Origin: Muscardinus avellanarius
Lineage: Eukaryota; Chordata; Mammalia; Rodentia; Gliridae
NCBI GenBank assembly: GCA_963383645.1
Contig: OY726561.1
Coordinates: forward strand, 23,206,795-23,270,794
Direction: 5' to 3'
Length of the DNA: 64,000 bases
Made by a program: the position numbers and the translations under genes
Notes under the pieces: model-generated
The model's database searches: none
What the model was told of the DNA's origin: nothing
Seen by the model: only the letters and a program-made list of their open reading frames with translations
Part shown: piece after piece, positions 9,168-22,954 of the stretch
How the letters are laid out: each line of letters begins with the position of its first letter
Position numbering within the stretch: position 1 is the stretch's first letter

Positions 9168-12105
9168 TTTATTGATCCTGGTATCTTAACCAACATCCTG
9201 CTAATATCCAAATATATTTAAGAAGGTCACTCATCTAAGTTAAAGTCTCATGAAAAATCTCAGACAAGAAAAATCTGATTGCCATTCAGAGAAAATAAAA
9301 TAGTTATTTTTTCACTTTCCTACATGTTTTGGTTAAGTTTGTATTCAGTAAAAAACACATCAGGAAATTATTTTCTTATTATCCCAACTAGAGTAGCTTT
9401 CTCATTATTCCTTAACATAAATTCACATTTTAAATTACCTCTACAGCAATTGTGATGTTTCTTTCCTGTCTGTATTCTCTCTACTGTACAGTAACCGCTA
9501 AAAAGCATGTTCTTACCAGAATTCTCCTCATACCTCCCCAGAGACCAATTTTTTTTTTTTAATTTTAACAAGTAGTAGGGATTCAATAAGAAAGGTGAAA
9601 GAAAGGAATGAAGCATGTATTTGAAATCACAGATACACCGTCAATACCATACTTTAATAAGCTCACTCATTCTTTATGGATTCTCTCAGGAATAGTTTTG
9701 AATCTCGGCCAGATAGTTTCAGTTGTTCAATAAATATTATTTTCTTCGTTCTTTTGTAAGGAATTTTCTTTTGTTTTGAGCAAACTCCACCATGTAGTAA
9801 AAATTGTATTTCTGTCAATTTATGGCTCCTCAAGCTTCTGTGTTATAAATAAGACTAAAGGAAGTTTAGCAGTACAAGGTATGAAGGTAATATTTTGTAC
9901 CAGTTTTCCACTGTTTAAAATTTTTTTTTAGCATCCTTTTTGAGAAGTCTCTATTCTCATCCAATTGTTAGGTATAAGTTAATGCCACTCTTGAGAAGAT
10001 CTTTAAACTTTGCAATTAAAATCCCTTAGCCCACTTCAGGTGTGAGATATCAGGGCTACAGAAAACTCAGTGTTTGCCTTTATATTTATATCCACTTCCT
10101 ATTATCATATTCTCCTTACGGAACCATGCTGTGGTATGCAAAAATTACATACAGTTACCTAAGATTCTACCTGATGCAGCTTTATAGCAATTTTCAATTT
10201 ATTCATCCAAGCCATGACTGTCTAAGTAAAATCTGTAGGATCATGCTATTATCCTGGACAGAACTCTATCATCAGATTCAGCATTTTATAAATTCTGATG
10301 TTATTTTATTCTCTTCCAGATTCATTCCCATGGTTAAAGACCTCCTTAGGATCAAGCTCTTCTTATCTCACTCATTTCTCTTACAGAATTCCCCTTTCCC
10401 TTCTAGTTTAGTGCAAGGCAACTCTTATCTCCTAAAGCTCGGAAAACACAAATAGTTGGATTCAAATCACCAAATATGCTTAATTTGAGCCAATTTGTAC
10501 ATTTTAAAGGTGGCAGTCTAGGTCAAGTCAGTGAAGTTTTATCAATAAATTATTACTTCTTAAATGAATTTAGTTTCTCCTAATATTAAGGCAGGTTTGT
10601 CTCAGAATATTTGTCTAGAAAAATGTCTTTGAACACCAAGGTTTTGGGACTTATCTTGATAGTCTTATGTGTTGGAAAATGGGCTTAATATTATACTATC
10701 TGAAAGAAAAAGTATAGACACACAAAAAGACTGCCAAGCAATAAAGTCACCTGGCTTCACACTAAAACCACAAACTCCGGATTCATACTCAAATCTAATT
10801 ATAGAGACCCATAAAAATTAAGAGCAAGAGCTCTACTTAAAATAAATATATTAAAAAGAAATAATATTAAATGTATTTAACAACAAAGTCTTAAGTAGGT
10901 TAACATAATGAAACTAACTCCTTAAAAATTATAGTTGTATTTAACATCTTAAATAATCAAATAATCAGACTATGTTCTCTTAAAGTGTGAGCCCATCATA
11001 TGTGCTAGCAAAAATGCCATTTATGTGTCAAGAATACAATGACCAGAGAGGATAAATATATAGTCATCCTTCCAGAAGTAAACCAGACATTTCAACATGT
11101 TTTATTGCAATTGTTTCAAGAAATTTGGAGATTTTAGACACTATTGATTACACCTGAATAATTCAGTTGAGCTAATATGAGAGTTATTATTAGCTTACTT
11201 GGTTAGCTTCAAGACTGTGACCTTGGCTTACTTCCCAGGACTTCATATTTCAGAGAGAGACTTAATTCATAAACTTGTTCTGAATAAGCAAGTGTCTGAA
11301 GTAACCCCTAATGTCGTTAAACAACTATTCACTTTCTTAAGTTAATTGATCTATGCAGACTACGAAATGCTCAATATTTTATGAGGTATTTTTACATAAT
11401 TTCGAGTCAAGCATGGATTTAAAGCGTTTGACACACTAAAATATTTTTCAATTAATTTAATTATAAGTATTTTATACTTGCCTCTTAAAAATAGATTTAG
11501 TCAAGATATTTTAAAATAATGTTAATAATTGGTATACACTGCTAATATAAATATTTTTATATTAATTAAAAATAGATATGTGCATTTAAAACTCTATGAA
11601 CAATTGACATTAAACATGGGTTTGCTTCTGAATGTGTCTTAAACATGGATGAATCTCAGAAAAAAAGGCCTTAAATAAACTAGATATAGTCATTAGAATA
11701 AATATGAAAACCATATTTTAGTTTGTGAATAATAATTACTACCTCCTATTGTAGTTTCTACTTTATAGCTAAACAACACAATTTTAAAATAATTTTTAAT
11801 CTATACTTTCTTGTTATATACTTCAACCATGTCACGATACGAAACTTTTTTACTTGTTATGTTTTAATATAGATGGTTTAAGGATAAAATGAGTTACTTC
11901 TGTAGCAAGAAATTAATGCCCACTAAATGGTACCCAGTATTAGAGCCTAGAATTTTTTTAAAAAATTATATTTTATATATAATTTAAAAGTAGTAGACCA
12001 TACTTATATGTCATAGATATTTGAACTTAAAGTTTATTAGTTATGTTCTGTTCTTTGATAGAGTAAGAGACAAAAATTAATGGAACAACAGAGATTTTCT
12101 CAATG
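9168..12105. other. Long AT-rich non-coding stretch, nothing recognised
   Basis: About 2.9 kb without a nameable repeat. An open frame at 10042-10455 (137 residues) lacks any motif I know and has the Leu/Ser/Tyr/His-rich make-up of chance frames in AT-rich DNA, so I do not call it a gene. Confidence 0.55.
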
Positions 12106-12338
12106 ACTAAAGACAATTATTTTTTTCGTGGTACTGGGGATGGAACCCAGGGGCATTCTACCTCCAAGCTACACCCCCAGCCCTATTTTTAATTTTTATT
12201 TTGAAACAGGGTCTCACTGAGTTGTAAAGGGCCTCACTAAGTAGGTGAGGCTGTCCCCAAACTCGGATCCTATTGTCTCAGCCTCTCAAATGCTGGGATT
12301 AAAAGCCTGCGTCACCACGCCCAGCACTAAAGACAATT
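12106..12338 (-). repeat. SINE, older subfamily, with 13-bp target duplication
   Basis: GTGGTACTGGGGATGGAACC, CCCAGCCCTATTTTTAATT, GAAACAGGGTCTCACTGAG, the internal duplication GGGCCTCACTAAGTAGGTG, and the 7SL end CACCACGCCCAGC. It is flanked by ACTAAAGACAATT at 12106-12118 and 12326-12338. Confidence 0.94.
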
Positions 12339-13614
12339 TTATATAAACCTGAAATTTTATATAAGCCTGAAATTAACCAGAAATTTTAAAAGATCACAAA
12401 AATTCTCACTTTTGCTTAATTTAGTTTGCATCAAAAAGTGAATGTCTTACTTTTCGACACTTCGAATAAGCGACCCTGATCATCACAGCTGTGGCCACAG
12501 AGCCAAAAAAAAGGGTGGGCTTTTCTGTTACCATAGTATGTACTTAATGAAAAAATATTCTGAAGATGAAGTTCATCTAGTTTCCCTTTTCAAAGACAGG
12601 GTATTATAATAAAAAATAGAAAGGAACTATGGCACCATCAAACATTGTATTAATTACATTAAAGGAAGAAGTTACCATATCAGGTAACAAGAAAGTAATT
12701 ATGACATTCCACAGTGATTATGTATAAACTGTATTGTCGCATATTGTAGTATGATTGAGATTTTTTTTAAGTCTTAACAATATGAATTTCTAATTTTGTA
12801 ACCTGTGACTAAACAGAAATGGAATCCCATTTTTTATATTCCTCAGGCTATTCCTCTTAACTTCTTCTAATTTACCAGCCAAATTGGTTTCCCAAATTTT
12901 AATATCAGTCCATGTAATAGAATTTATGAAGTAATGTAATTACCTAATCCATTCATTATATGAAATAAAGATAGCACAGTTAAAATGTCAAATAGAATTG
13001 AGGCTGTCAGAATGAGAAATATTTTCAATGGTAATTCTTTTCTTTCCCAAAAGAGACATCTAGGTATAATTTACTGCATGTGCAAAATGTTTTATATTGA
13101 GCTTCTAAAAATAAAAGTCTCAAGAATTACTTCAAAGTACCAAGTACTTCATATTTCTGACCTTGGACACATATCTCAATTTTTAGGGCCTCAGGTTCCT
13201 CATCCCTGTAGTCAAAATTCGAAGCCAAATTGTCTCCTTACTATTTGAATAGCCTAGTGTTTTATAGATTCAGAAAATAAGCAATTTTATTTAAGAAAGA
13301 CATTTAGTGGTGTTTAATAATTTAATGAGACAGTAGCAATTATAATACTAGAATAATAACAAAAATTAAAATTTAATTGAAAGATGTTTTATAGGGAAAA
13401 TATAAAAACTACAATTCAGTAAGCTGATATTTTACTTCCACATTCATTAAGTAATTTTCCCTTTATAAACCTTAGAAACTGTATATTCCTGGGAAAGGAT
13501 GTGACTCAAAGGCAAGAAAGAAATAAAAAATAGAATACCTGTCTACAGAGCCATGAGACTGTAATGGTAAATAAAAAAAACTGATCAACAGATTATTTGC
13601 AAATTACAAATGTA
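12339..13614. other. AT-rich non-coding stretch, nothing recognised
   Basis: Right after the SINE an 18-bp direct repeat (TTTATATAAACCTGAAAT, then TTTATATAAGCCTGAAAT) is seen. The 87-residue frame at 12985-13248 has no recognisable feature. Confidence 0.55.
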
Positions 13615-13616
13615 TA

Positions 13617-13664
<48 letters not shown>
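13615..13664. repeat. (AT)n microsatellite
   Basis: Two runs of AT separated by ATGTAT. Confidence 0.95.
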
Positions 13665-14611
13665 GGAAATAGATAAGATCATTGTAATGTCAGCAGATGC
13701 AAAATAAATCTTTGGAATCCCTAAATTGTATGGAAAATCTGAAGGTGAGAACATTCATTTTAAAGAGTATTGTCACATACAATTATTCAACAAATACATC
13801 TGAGTGTTTAATAGGTCAGGTGATTAAGTTATATCACTGAAAAAAATTGAAGACTCCAACCCTCATAAGAGTATACCTTTTAATAAACAGAAGATGCATT
13901 ATGTAAATGAAATATTATATTCAAAAGCAAATAAACTGGGAAATGTTAGAAAAAAAGATGGGTAGATAAGAAAAATTGAGAAAATCTGCTTGCAAACTAA
14001 TTTTCTGTCATTTTCAGCAAATGTAGTAGATATATGTCACAAAGAGGTGAATTTAATCAGTTTTTTCAAGATGAGTATTGAAAACCAAAATAGAGAAAGC
14101 AGATAGAATAATCATCTTGATTGACTATAACATAAAACTTAATAAGAAAGAGAAAAAAAACATCTAAGTGGCAAAGAGCAGTTGAAAAATGATATTTGAG
14201 ATTAGTGAAATATATGTTTGGATGGCCAATGAATAGACAGCATTCTTTTGAAACTAGGAATCTTTATATAGATCTGACAGTAGAGTGGGTTGAAGAAAAT
14301 AGAAATTATGCCTAGGTTGCAGATAATGAAAACACATAAAGTAAAGGCATTTCTTTATTCCAGAAAAGATAAAATCATTAATATTTCTATAAAACAAAAT
14401 TAAAGAGTTTAATATAGTAAGTCATTGACTATTTCATTAAAAACAGAATCATTTCAACTTTAAAAAACTGAAAAAATGTGATGGAAACCTTTTGCGTTTT
14501 ATTTGAAATTTAACACCTATCTTTGAGATTACACTGCCAGTAGGTTTCCCTTGCTTATGTTGGTTACCTTGCTTGTCATGGAAAAATGTCAAGTAGATGG
14601 CTTAGTACATA

Positions 14612-14700
14612 TTTAGAAGACAAGTAAACAAAGGGACAAAGACATTAAATGACTTGCTTGTAGACAGCAAGTTCCAGGTCTCAGACTAAGAGATTCACCC
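14612..14700 (+). repeat. Possible MIR fragment
   Basis: GACAAAGACATTAAATGACTTGCTTG followed by AAGTTCCAGGTCTCAGACTAAG resembles the central and 3' part of the ancient mammalian MIR SINE. The match is short and diverged. Confidence 0.4.
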
Positions 14701-14785
14701 TTGCTTGTACATTCTAGTAAAACAATATATCTTTGCTGATAGACAGGTTCAGTCAAATCTCTGTATCTTTTTGAGTAGAGTAGCA

Positions 14786-14786
<1 letters not shown>

Positions 14787-14827
<41 letters not shown>
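14787..14827. repeat. (CA)n microsatellite
   Basis: About 20 CA units. Frames through it are poly-Cys/Val or Thr/His strings. Confidence 0.95.
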
Positions 14828-14828
<1 letters not shown>

Positions 14829-14829
<1 letters not shown>

Positions 14830-17800
14830 TAATTTCAAATGGAAAGAGTTTTCTTATGCAGATAATTTCAAACTATTATTTACTATATTATTTTATGTAC
14901 CATTATGAGAACAATATGCAAGGTTTAAATATATAATTTTTTAAAAAAACTGGCAACTTGAGAGAATAAAATTCATAACATCTATTTGTTATTTTATAGG
15001 AAGGAACAAAGACTTTCAAAGACCTTGAGACTGACCTTTGATTAATTGCACCTTTGCCAATCTCCATAGCAATAAGTGCAATTTTTCTTATAACAGAGCA
15101 GTCAATGTTTGTGATCCTAACAGATGTAAAGTTTTCCAAATTCATGCAGTCCTGACACCTACTTTGAATATTACACAATATATCATTTTAAAATTTCATT
15201 ACGATAGATATCCTTCAATGTCATTTTTTTTCTTAGTAATATACTAGAGGTGAAGCTATTTTATTTTATCTTTAGTTACTTTTCATTTAAAAGAACTAAA
15301 GTAATATTAGATATTTGGAATAAACTAAAATGTAAACCTTGTGTTGTATTTTCAAAAATACAACATTATTTAGCTAGAAATATTTGTATAACTAAATATT
15401 TATATAACCAAATATTTTTATCTAGCTTAATAATTTTTAAAGGGAGAGAAACAATCTTTTTTAGTGCACCACAAAAAACCCCTAAAATCATCAGTGGCAA
15501 GGTTAACATTTCAGAGCATTCAATCTGTCTTTTGAATATGTATTGTCAGACAAGCCCTAGATACCACCAAAATATGTTTCCCTAAAAGTAAATCATCATC
15601 ATGATTGCCATTATTGATCTACAGAGTCAGTAACCGAATCTATCCATGGGATTCAACACATCTATCTTGATATTATACAGCACCATCCTCCTGCCTCAAC
15701 CCATTAAACTGTCATCCATGGGTTTACATCATTTTTATTTGAGGGACCTAGTAAAACTTTGCACTTTGCTTGTTTTCTAAAACACTCCTAAGACCAAACT
15801 ATCTCATCAGGAAAATTTCATTGTTTCCTGTCAGCATCTGTTGATACCTATTACATGTTACCACGAATGGAGGCCAAAGTAACATTAAATTGGTGGAGAA
15901 CCAACATCACCAAATATAGTGTGTCCCAGTGTGTGCATGTTTATTATTATGAGAAAATATAATGATAACTAACTATATGTCAGAATAGAAGAAACATGTT
16001 AATATCTTAGTATGTATACTGAACCAATTAAGATTTGTCAATACTATTTAAATACTCTTATCTACCTCCCCAAAGAATATAATTTTAATAAAGGAAAATA
16101 TATAATTATAAATCACATGGCTAATTAATTATCTTTGCCCAAGTTTAAGTTGAAATATTTCCGAATATCAACTAAGAGTGTTTTATTACCTTAATTTCCA
16201 AGAATATCCAGAAATTTATTAATTGAGTCAGTGTATACATAAATAATTTGATAGTACATGTCAGAGATTTTATCTATCTAATTTCTACTAATTGAAGAGG
16301 AAAAGGTTAATTATTTTCAACAATTTTTCAGGAAAGTCTGTGATTATAAATTGTTAAAAAAATGTTACTGGCAACTAGCAAGCATATTATTTACTTTAAA
16401 GAAAAATAGCAAGAATCAATTTGATGAAAATAAAAACATATAGTTTATTTGATTTATTCTCAAACCATTGAAAGTAAACACTGGATATTAGCTAAATATG
16501 AAAATAAAATGGAAGCATAATAAATCTATAGCCTAAAGCTTATGTCAAAATATTTTAAAAAAATATTTTAATTTTATATATACAGATTTATATATGCTTC
16601 TTATATAAAATACGTGCATGTATTAAAAAGCAAATTGATATTATAAATAAATACTCTTTAGCTTATGAGGAGCTGTTATATTCTTGACTATAATTTCTTT
16701 ATCGTATATTTATATGTTAACATTTTATCATTCTATACCTGTAAAAGTCCAATAATTTTGTACAATATATTAAAATTGTTTATTATAGTATATATGTAAT
16801 AAAACTTTAAATTTCTAAAAGAAAGTACATGAATAACTGAATATAATTTTTTTCATTTTTATCTTGATTATAAAGTAAAAATAAACTACTAATCACTGGG
16901 AATAATTACCCCTATTTTGGTCTGATGTCAATACTTTAGAAGAAAATTTTAGAAACAAGTAAAATAAAACAACTTGTCTTTCCTTGATATAAACTCAATT
17001 TGAGGAAAAATCTCTCTTGCTCATGATCACAAAGCAGCACTATTGTTTCTCAGAATCTTGAGAACCAAAGAGCTAAGTTTTAATAAATTATTCAGAGTTT
17101 TTTTCTTTTCTTGGAAAATGTTATGATTCATATTTTGCTGAGCTTTACAAAATGTGTTCAAGTATTAACAAAAGCAAGACCTGAATACATTTCTCCCACC
17201 ACATACAATTTTATTTTTGTATTAAATTGTCTGTTTTCATCTAGAGTTTCTCGTATGACCCTTTTTCTCTATGACAATTCATATAGTGTATATTACTACT
17301 GACCCAAAACGTCAGAGATGAAAAATTATCTGTCTTCATCTGACTATTTATTCCTACTTTCAAGAAACTTTAGTGGATTATATAATTATGATGCAATAAT
17401 GTATCATGTGATGGGGATATACTCCAATAAAATTATTGTTGTAGTTCATCCTTATTTGAACACAATACAGTGCACTTATCCAAACAGTGATGGCCATGTC
17501 ACTACGAGCTGACATTGTATTATAGTACCAACACTGTATATGTAGACCACTACCGAATGAAAAATCATTATTTGGCTCCTAACTGTATACATATAACACA
17601 ATAAGATCACTATAGGTATGAAGAAATACCCAGGGTCTAGTGATGTGCTGAAATTATTGCTAAAGAAAGTAGACACTAGAGGACAAAGGTAGTTACAGTT
17701 TGAGTTACCTAGTCACCTAAATTTTATCATTTCCACCCTAATTGAACATAAGCTATTTTTCTAAGTCTGGATTTAAGTAAAAATATTTTGAGGACAGGAG

Positions 17801-17979
17801 TTAAAATTAATGAGGAAATATTTGTACAGCTCCATTTGGCAGATTTCTAAGACATTGTCCATTGAAAAATTTCAGAATAAAAATTTTGCAATGGTAGTAA
17901 TAAATGATAGTAAAGTTTTTCCTCTCTCCTTCCCTTTCTTTATGCATTTTTGTATTAAGGAAATTTTTTAGAAATCATG

Positions 17980-17980
<1 letters not shown>
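14829..17980. other. Long AT-rich non-coding stretch, nothing recognised
   Basis: About 3.1 kb with no nameable repeat. The 111-residue frame at 15250-15585 and the frames near 17111-17676 lack motifs and codon structure. 16550-16620 is rich in self-complementary AT blocks. Confidence 0.55.

Positions 17981-18016
<36 letters not shown>
17981..18016. repeat. (CA)n microsatellite
   Basis: About 17 CA units just upstream of two SINEs. Confidence 0.95.
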
Positions 18017-18017
<1 letters not shown>

Positions 18018-18050
18018 TTTTATGTCTGTGTGCATATTTGTGTATAGATT

Positions 18051-18274
18051 TATGTGCATTTTTTTGTTTGTTTTTGTTTTTTGGTGGTACTGGGGTTCCT
18101 GGAAACCCTTATACCTCCGGGCTACACTCCCAGATCTATTTTTATATTTATTTTTATTTGGAAACAAGGTTTCCTAAGCCAGCGAGGCTGGCTATGAACC
18201 TGCACGATCCTCCTGTCTCTGCCTCGCAAGAGCGGGGATTAGAAGCCTGTGCCACCATGCCGAGCTATGTGCAT
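18051..18274 (-). repeat. SINE, young subfamily, with target duplication
   Basis: GGTGGTACTGGGGTTCCTGG to CCACCATGCCGAGC on the plus strand, with the short central part AAGCCAGCGAGGCTGGC. TATGTGCAT flanks it at 18051-18059 and 18266-18274. Confidence 0.92.
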
Positions 18275-18364
18275 CTTATTTTTATTTATTTATTTTTATT
18301 TTTTTGCGGGTATGGGGATGAAACCCAGGGGCATTTGACCTCTGAGTTACACTTCTTGCTCTAT

Positions 18365-18404
<40 letters not shown>

Positions 18405-18540
18405 TTATATTTGAAACAGGACCTAAGTTGCGGAGGGCCTCACTAAGTAGCTGAGGCTGTTCGTGAAATGTGATCCTCAGGTCTCAGCATCTCGAGTGCT
18501 AGGATTAGAAGCGTGTGGCACCATGCCTGGCTGCATCATA
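18275..18540 (-). repeat. SINE, older subfamily, antisense, with TTTA-expanded linker
   Basis: GGGTATGGGGATGAAACCCA, CCTCTGAGTTACACTTC, a TTTA tract, GAAACAGGACC, GGGCCTCACTAAGTAGCTG and CACCATGCCTGGC. Flanks TGCATCTTATTTTTA and TGCATCATATTTTTA look like a decayed target duplication. It abuts the preceding SINE. Confidence 0.9.
18365..18408. repeat. (TTTA)n microsatellite inside a SINE linker
   Basis: About ten TTTA units in the A-rich linker of the antisense SINE. Confidence 0.93.
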
Positions 18541-19066
18541 TTTTTAATAAAACTGCATTACAGAGAATTTAAAACATACAAAGTAGAACCTAATGGATCC
18601 CTATGGATCTCTTAAATACCTTCAATAATTAAGTATAAATCAACCTTATTTCATTTGTACTCCCATCCATTTATTCCCTGGCAGATATTTTGAAGCAAAT
18701 TCCATTTATTATGTTATTTTCTTCTAAATGTTCAAGTATATTACTCAAAATAACAATTTTTATTTTTAGAAACTAATCATTATTATGTCTATAAATATAG
18801 ATATGGAGAAAATGGTAAAAAAATAGGAAATACAAATGTCTGAACAACATCGTAATAGTTATAATACTAAAGTGACTTCATTATATGCCCTAACTGGAAT
18901 ATAGCAAATAAACTTCTCAAGATACAGTGTATCTTACTAAAAATTTTTCAAAAATAATTTTGGAAAAGTTACTGTTTTCATATTTATATCTTCAAAAATT
19001 TTATTAAAAAGCTAAATACAGTTTGTTGTAGAATATAGAATCATATTCTATATGCTGGTTTTTAAC
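18541..19066. other. AT-rich non-coding stretch, nothing recognised
   Basis: No gene or recognised repeat. Confidence 0.5.
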
Positions 19067-19765
19067 AAGAAGCATGTGCTGTGGCCTGCATATGATCCCA
19101 GCATGCCCCCAAGGCCTTCTATTTGGTAGCTTGGTATCAAGATTGGTGGTGTGGAAGATAAAGGAACCTTTAGGAGGTAGGACCCAATGAGAGATCCTTA
19201 TGGCATTAAGGTTGCTACCCTAAGAAGGAATTAAGGCAGGATTTATGGGACTCTCAGTTCTTATAGGAAGGTATTATTTTAAAAGTGTTTTTTTATTTGT
19301 TTGTTTAGTGGTGCTAAGAATTGAATCCACAGGCATTCTACCTCTGAGCTACACTCCTGAACCTGTATTATTTTTTTAACTTTCAAACAGGATCTCACTA
19401 AGTTGCCAAGAGTTTAGCTGAATTTCTGAAGCTGGCCTCCGTCCTGGGATTCTCCTGTCTCCACTTTCCAGGTACTTGGTTTACAGGTCTGCACTGCCAC
19501 ACTCGTCTAGGAATTGTTACAAGAGAGAGGCAGGTTACTGAATTTCTCTCCGGCTTCCCATTTTGAGACGTAATTTCTTCCTCCTACACGAGTTCCCATA
19601 GCTGAGAGGCTGTGGCTGTTAGGTCCTGGCTAGAGTGAAGCTTTTGCTGCTGACTTGCACTGGAATCCTCTGACACTTGTGTTAAATGAGCCTGTTCTTT
19701 AGGAAGATACCCAGCTTTAAGTATTTTGTTATAGCAATGAAAAACAGACTAATACGGCATTTACT
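19067..19765 (+). repeat. MaLR-type LTR split by a SINE
   Basis: The left part has AACCTTTAGGAGGTAGGACC and the right part ends AAGTATTTTGTTATAGCAATG then CAGACTAATAC, the standard MaLR 3' terminus. The SINE at 19287-19508 interrupts it at about one third of its length. No retroviral reading frame is attached. Confidence 0.75.
19287..19508 (-). repeat. SINE, older subfamily, inside a MaLR LTR
   Basis: GTGGTGCTAAGAATTGAATC, CTACCTCTGAGCTACACTCC, CAAACAGGATCTCACTAAG and a 7SL-like end CACTGCCACACTCGTC. It is diverged. Confidence 0.85.
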
Positions 19766-22463
19766 GAACATGTGGTGAATGTATACTTCACAATGGAGAT
19801 TAAAGACAAAAAATGCTACTAACCGTGTGGATCCAGAAAAATTAATTCCACGTGATATATTTTAACAGTATTTCCAAATGAACAAATATTGGGGAAGGGG
19901 TATACAGTTCCAGAAATAATTATCTTAGCCCCACCACAAAATTACTGAGTACTTTTTAGTAAAAAGTTGAAACTGCGTGCAAGAGCTCATGGGTCTAGAC
20001 AACCTTGGAGCCCTCCTCCTAGGAAGGAGTAGTGCTTGGGTTAAGGGTGTAAGTGAGGAGTTCAGGTAGAGAGGAGAAAAGTCAGGGAAGAGATTGTGCC
20101 ATAGAATAAGAAATTCAACTTTATGTTATAGGCAGAGGAAAGTGACTGGAAGATTTTCAAACAGACTTGTGTTTCTCAGAGTCAAAGGTCAGTATGAGAA
20201 ATGAACTCACTGCAGGAGACAAAAACAGGGATTTTTTTTTCCCCCAAGGGCTAGAGAAATAGACACAATTAATTTAGATTTCCCCAATTTGCCATAGGAA
20301 AAGCAAGCGAAGGTTTCACATAGTAGGGCACCAAAATTAGGACATGATTAGGGCCTACTCCCAGTAAAGGAAGTAAGGAAGTGATTTACCAGGATCAACT
20401 TAAAATGATAATAAGATGATTCAAGTAAGAATGCTTTTTATTTTCACCATGAACTGAAACAGCTAGGAAATAACGACATTTTGTTTGTCTATGATTTAAA
20501 CAACTGCTGTTGTTTAGTTTTAGTCATATATATGCAAGCTAAAGCTTGTTACATTTGTATTACTTAACCTTTAATAAATATTATATTTTAGGAAGTGATT
20601 AATGCATAGAATTTCTGTTAATGCACTCAGTGTCATGTCCAAGCCACTGAGACTTACATATTCATACACATCTTGAAAGAAAGTTTGTAAGAATTCATAA
20701 TTTGTTGACCTTCTTTCATTACATTTTATGTCTTTAAAATATTATATAATTTCATATGCAAAGACTGTATATAATTTTCTTTTATGAGTTATCTTCTTTC
20801 TCCTAATGTGAAATTTTTAAATGAGGTTAATCAGAAGCAAAATACATTTACAAACAGCCAGAATTAGCCTTGAACAATGTGCAGGAAAATGTTCAGCTTT
20901 CAAATTATTCTTTAAAAGTCTGTGCACAGAAACTGAAAAGTAGGTCATTAATTATGCTACCGCAACAGTGAAAAAAATGAATCCTTTTAACGAAAAGTAG
21001 AATCAAATTTCAAAGAAGAAGGCCTAGAAGACTGACAGAAGACAATCCTACTATACTCGAAGAGAAATAAAAAGTAAAAGCGTTTATTATTCTGATTATT
21101 TTATGAAGAACTGGATACTTATTACAAATTAATGAATCAATGGTGTCAATGTCTGTTATCACGCATCCTTTTTCTGCAATTTGTATAGAATGAAAGTAAT
21201 TTCAGAAGTTTTTCATAAACAAAATTGATATTCACGATACATTTTTGAAGACATGTTAAAGGCAATTGTGTGAAACAGGAAGACAGTATTATATTACCAA
21301 ATAAAACATTTATGTATCTCTGCGAAGCTTATATTTATATTTAAGAATTTTCTTAGTAGTTATATATCTATTCCTTCATGCAAATAAAGTTTTTCAAAAT
21401 AAAAATCAATAATAAATATTCTTTCACAAGCAGAAAGAAAATTAAATTTATAAATCAACTAATAATATCTATTGGGCATTAGAAGATACATTTTGAAGAA
21501 ACTGTTAACAGATTTATATAAGATATAGCTCAAAAATTATATTTGTCAATGCAACAGATAAATATATAGATGTATGCTTTCCTTTATTATATGTAAATTT
21601 CAGGGAAATAAATTTCTGCTCTACAATTTTGTGGACATTATTAATACTTGATCACTTTAATATTATTCCTTATTTTTTATTATATAGACAAGGCTAATAT
21701 TAAAAAGTGATCCACACTGGCTGATCCCTGATACCTCCAACCCTGGAATTAAATCACATTGTGATTTAAATGGGGAATTTCAAATGATTTCTATTAAAAG
21801 ATCACTTTAAAGATTGTATAGCAAGGAATTATTAATTTCATTAGCTATGATAGTGTTGCAACATTTCTAAGTTTTTCACAATTACACAAGCAAAGGAGCA
21901 ACATAAAATCTGAGATTTTCTTTGAAATATATCATCACCAAGAAAAGAGCAGAAAAAGTAGGAACAAGGACATTATTTTAAGAAATGAAACAAGTTTAAG
22001 AAAAATGGTGAACATTTTTTAATTTGAATAACTGTATCTAAGAGTTTATTTTTGTATTGGTAAATGAATTATTTTTCTAATTAACCAAGAAGGTGTTCAT
22101 CTGGACCTGTGGACCTGGACTGATATGTTTTGCCATTATATTTTCTGAAAGAATGTGGCCACCAGCAATATTGGAAAAAAAGAAGAAAAATTCTTTCCTT
22201 ATATTTGTCAAGTAAACAGATTCTACTTCAGTATTGTACATTTATTCTTATACAACACATTTATTTTGTAGAGAAGATATAATACTTTGTTTAGTCTATC
22301 TTAATATCTTTCTCTTCCTCCCTGTTTCTCCTTGCTTTCTCACTCTCATTAGTACATTTCAATACTTCTTCCACTTAGAAATTGCAATTTGAAAAATAAG
22401 CTGATCTAGAAGAAAAACTATAATAAATGTATTCATACACACATGTAGAAATCTCCTCTTGTT
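19766..22463. other. Long AT-rich non-coding stretch, nothing recognised
   Basis: About 2.7 kb. No nameable repeat and no supported coding frame. Confidence 0.55.
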
Positions 22464-22677
22464 AAAAGTCATCATAAGCCGGGCGTGGTGGCTCACGCTT
22501 GGAATCCCCGCGCTTGGGAGACTGAGACAGGAGGATCGCGCAGGTTCAAAGCCAGCTGCTCTGGCTTAAGAGACCTGTTTCCAAATAAAATATATATAAA
22601 TAGGTCTTGGAGTGTAGCTCGGAGGTAGAAGGGTTTCCAGGATCCACAGTATCACCAAAAAAAAAAGTCATCATAAG
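22464..22677 (+). repeat. SINE, young subfamily, with 15-bp target duplication
   Basis: GCCGGGCGTGGTGGCTCACG to ATCACC plus poly-A. AAAAGTCATCATAAG flanks it at 22464-22478 and 22663-22677. The intact CpG-bearing head suggests a young copy. Confidence 0.94.
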
Positions 22678-22954
22678 ATTTATGAGTTAATTAATTCATT
22701 AGTTCAGAAATTCAGAGAAATGCCAAGTGGAAATAAAAGAAGAATGTAACTCAACAGGTAATAATCCAATAATAATCCAATTATTTTCAGCATTTATCTT
22801 TTACATACAAGTATCTCTTCTACTTGCTTCACACATTCCTACTTTAAATTCATACAAAAATTAAAGTAAAAGCTCACTAATTAAAGAGATTAGGGTTAAA
22901 AAATGTTTGCCTCAAAGAAGAAATCATTTGCAACAAATGTGGCTATGCACTTGG

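Noticed and set aside
10042..10455. 137-residue open frame, the longest outside simple repeats
   Set aside because: No domain, signal or family resemblance, and its make-up is that of chance frames in AT-rich DNA. A translated search with no hit would confirm.
18051..18531. tRNA gene suggested by tRNA-like promoter boxes
   Set aside because: The tRNA-like part belongs to SINEs; no cloverleaf can be formed and dozens of copies exist.
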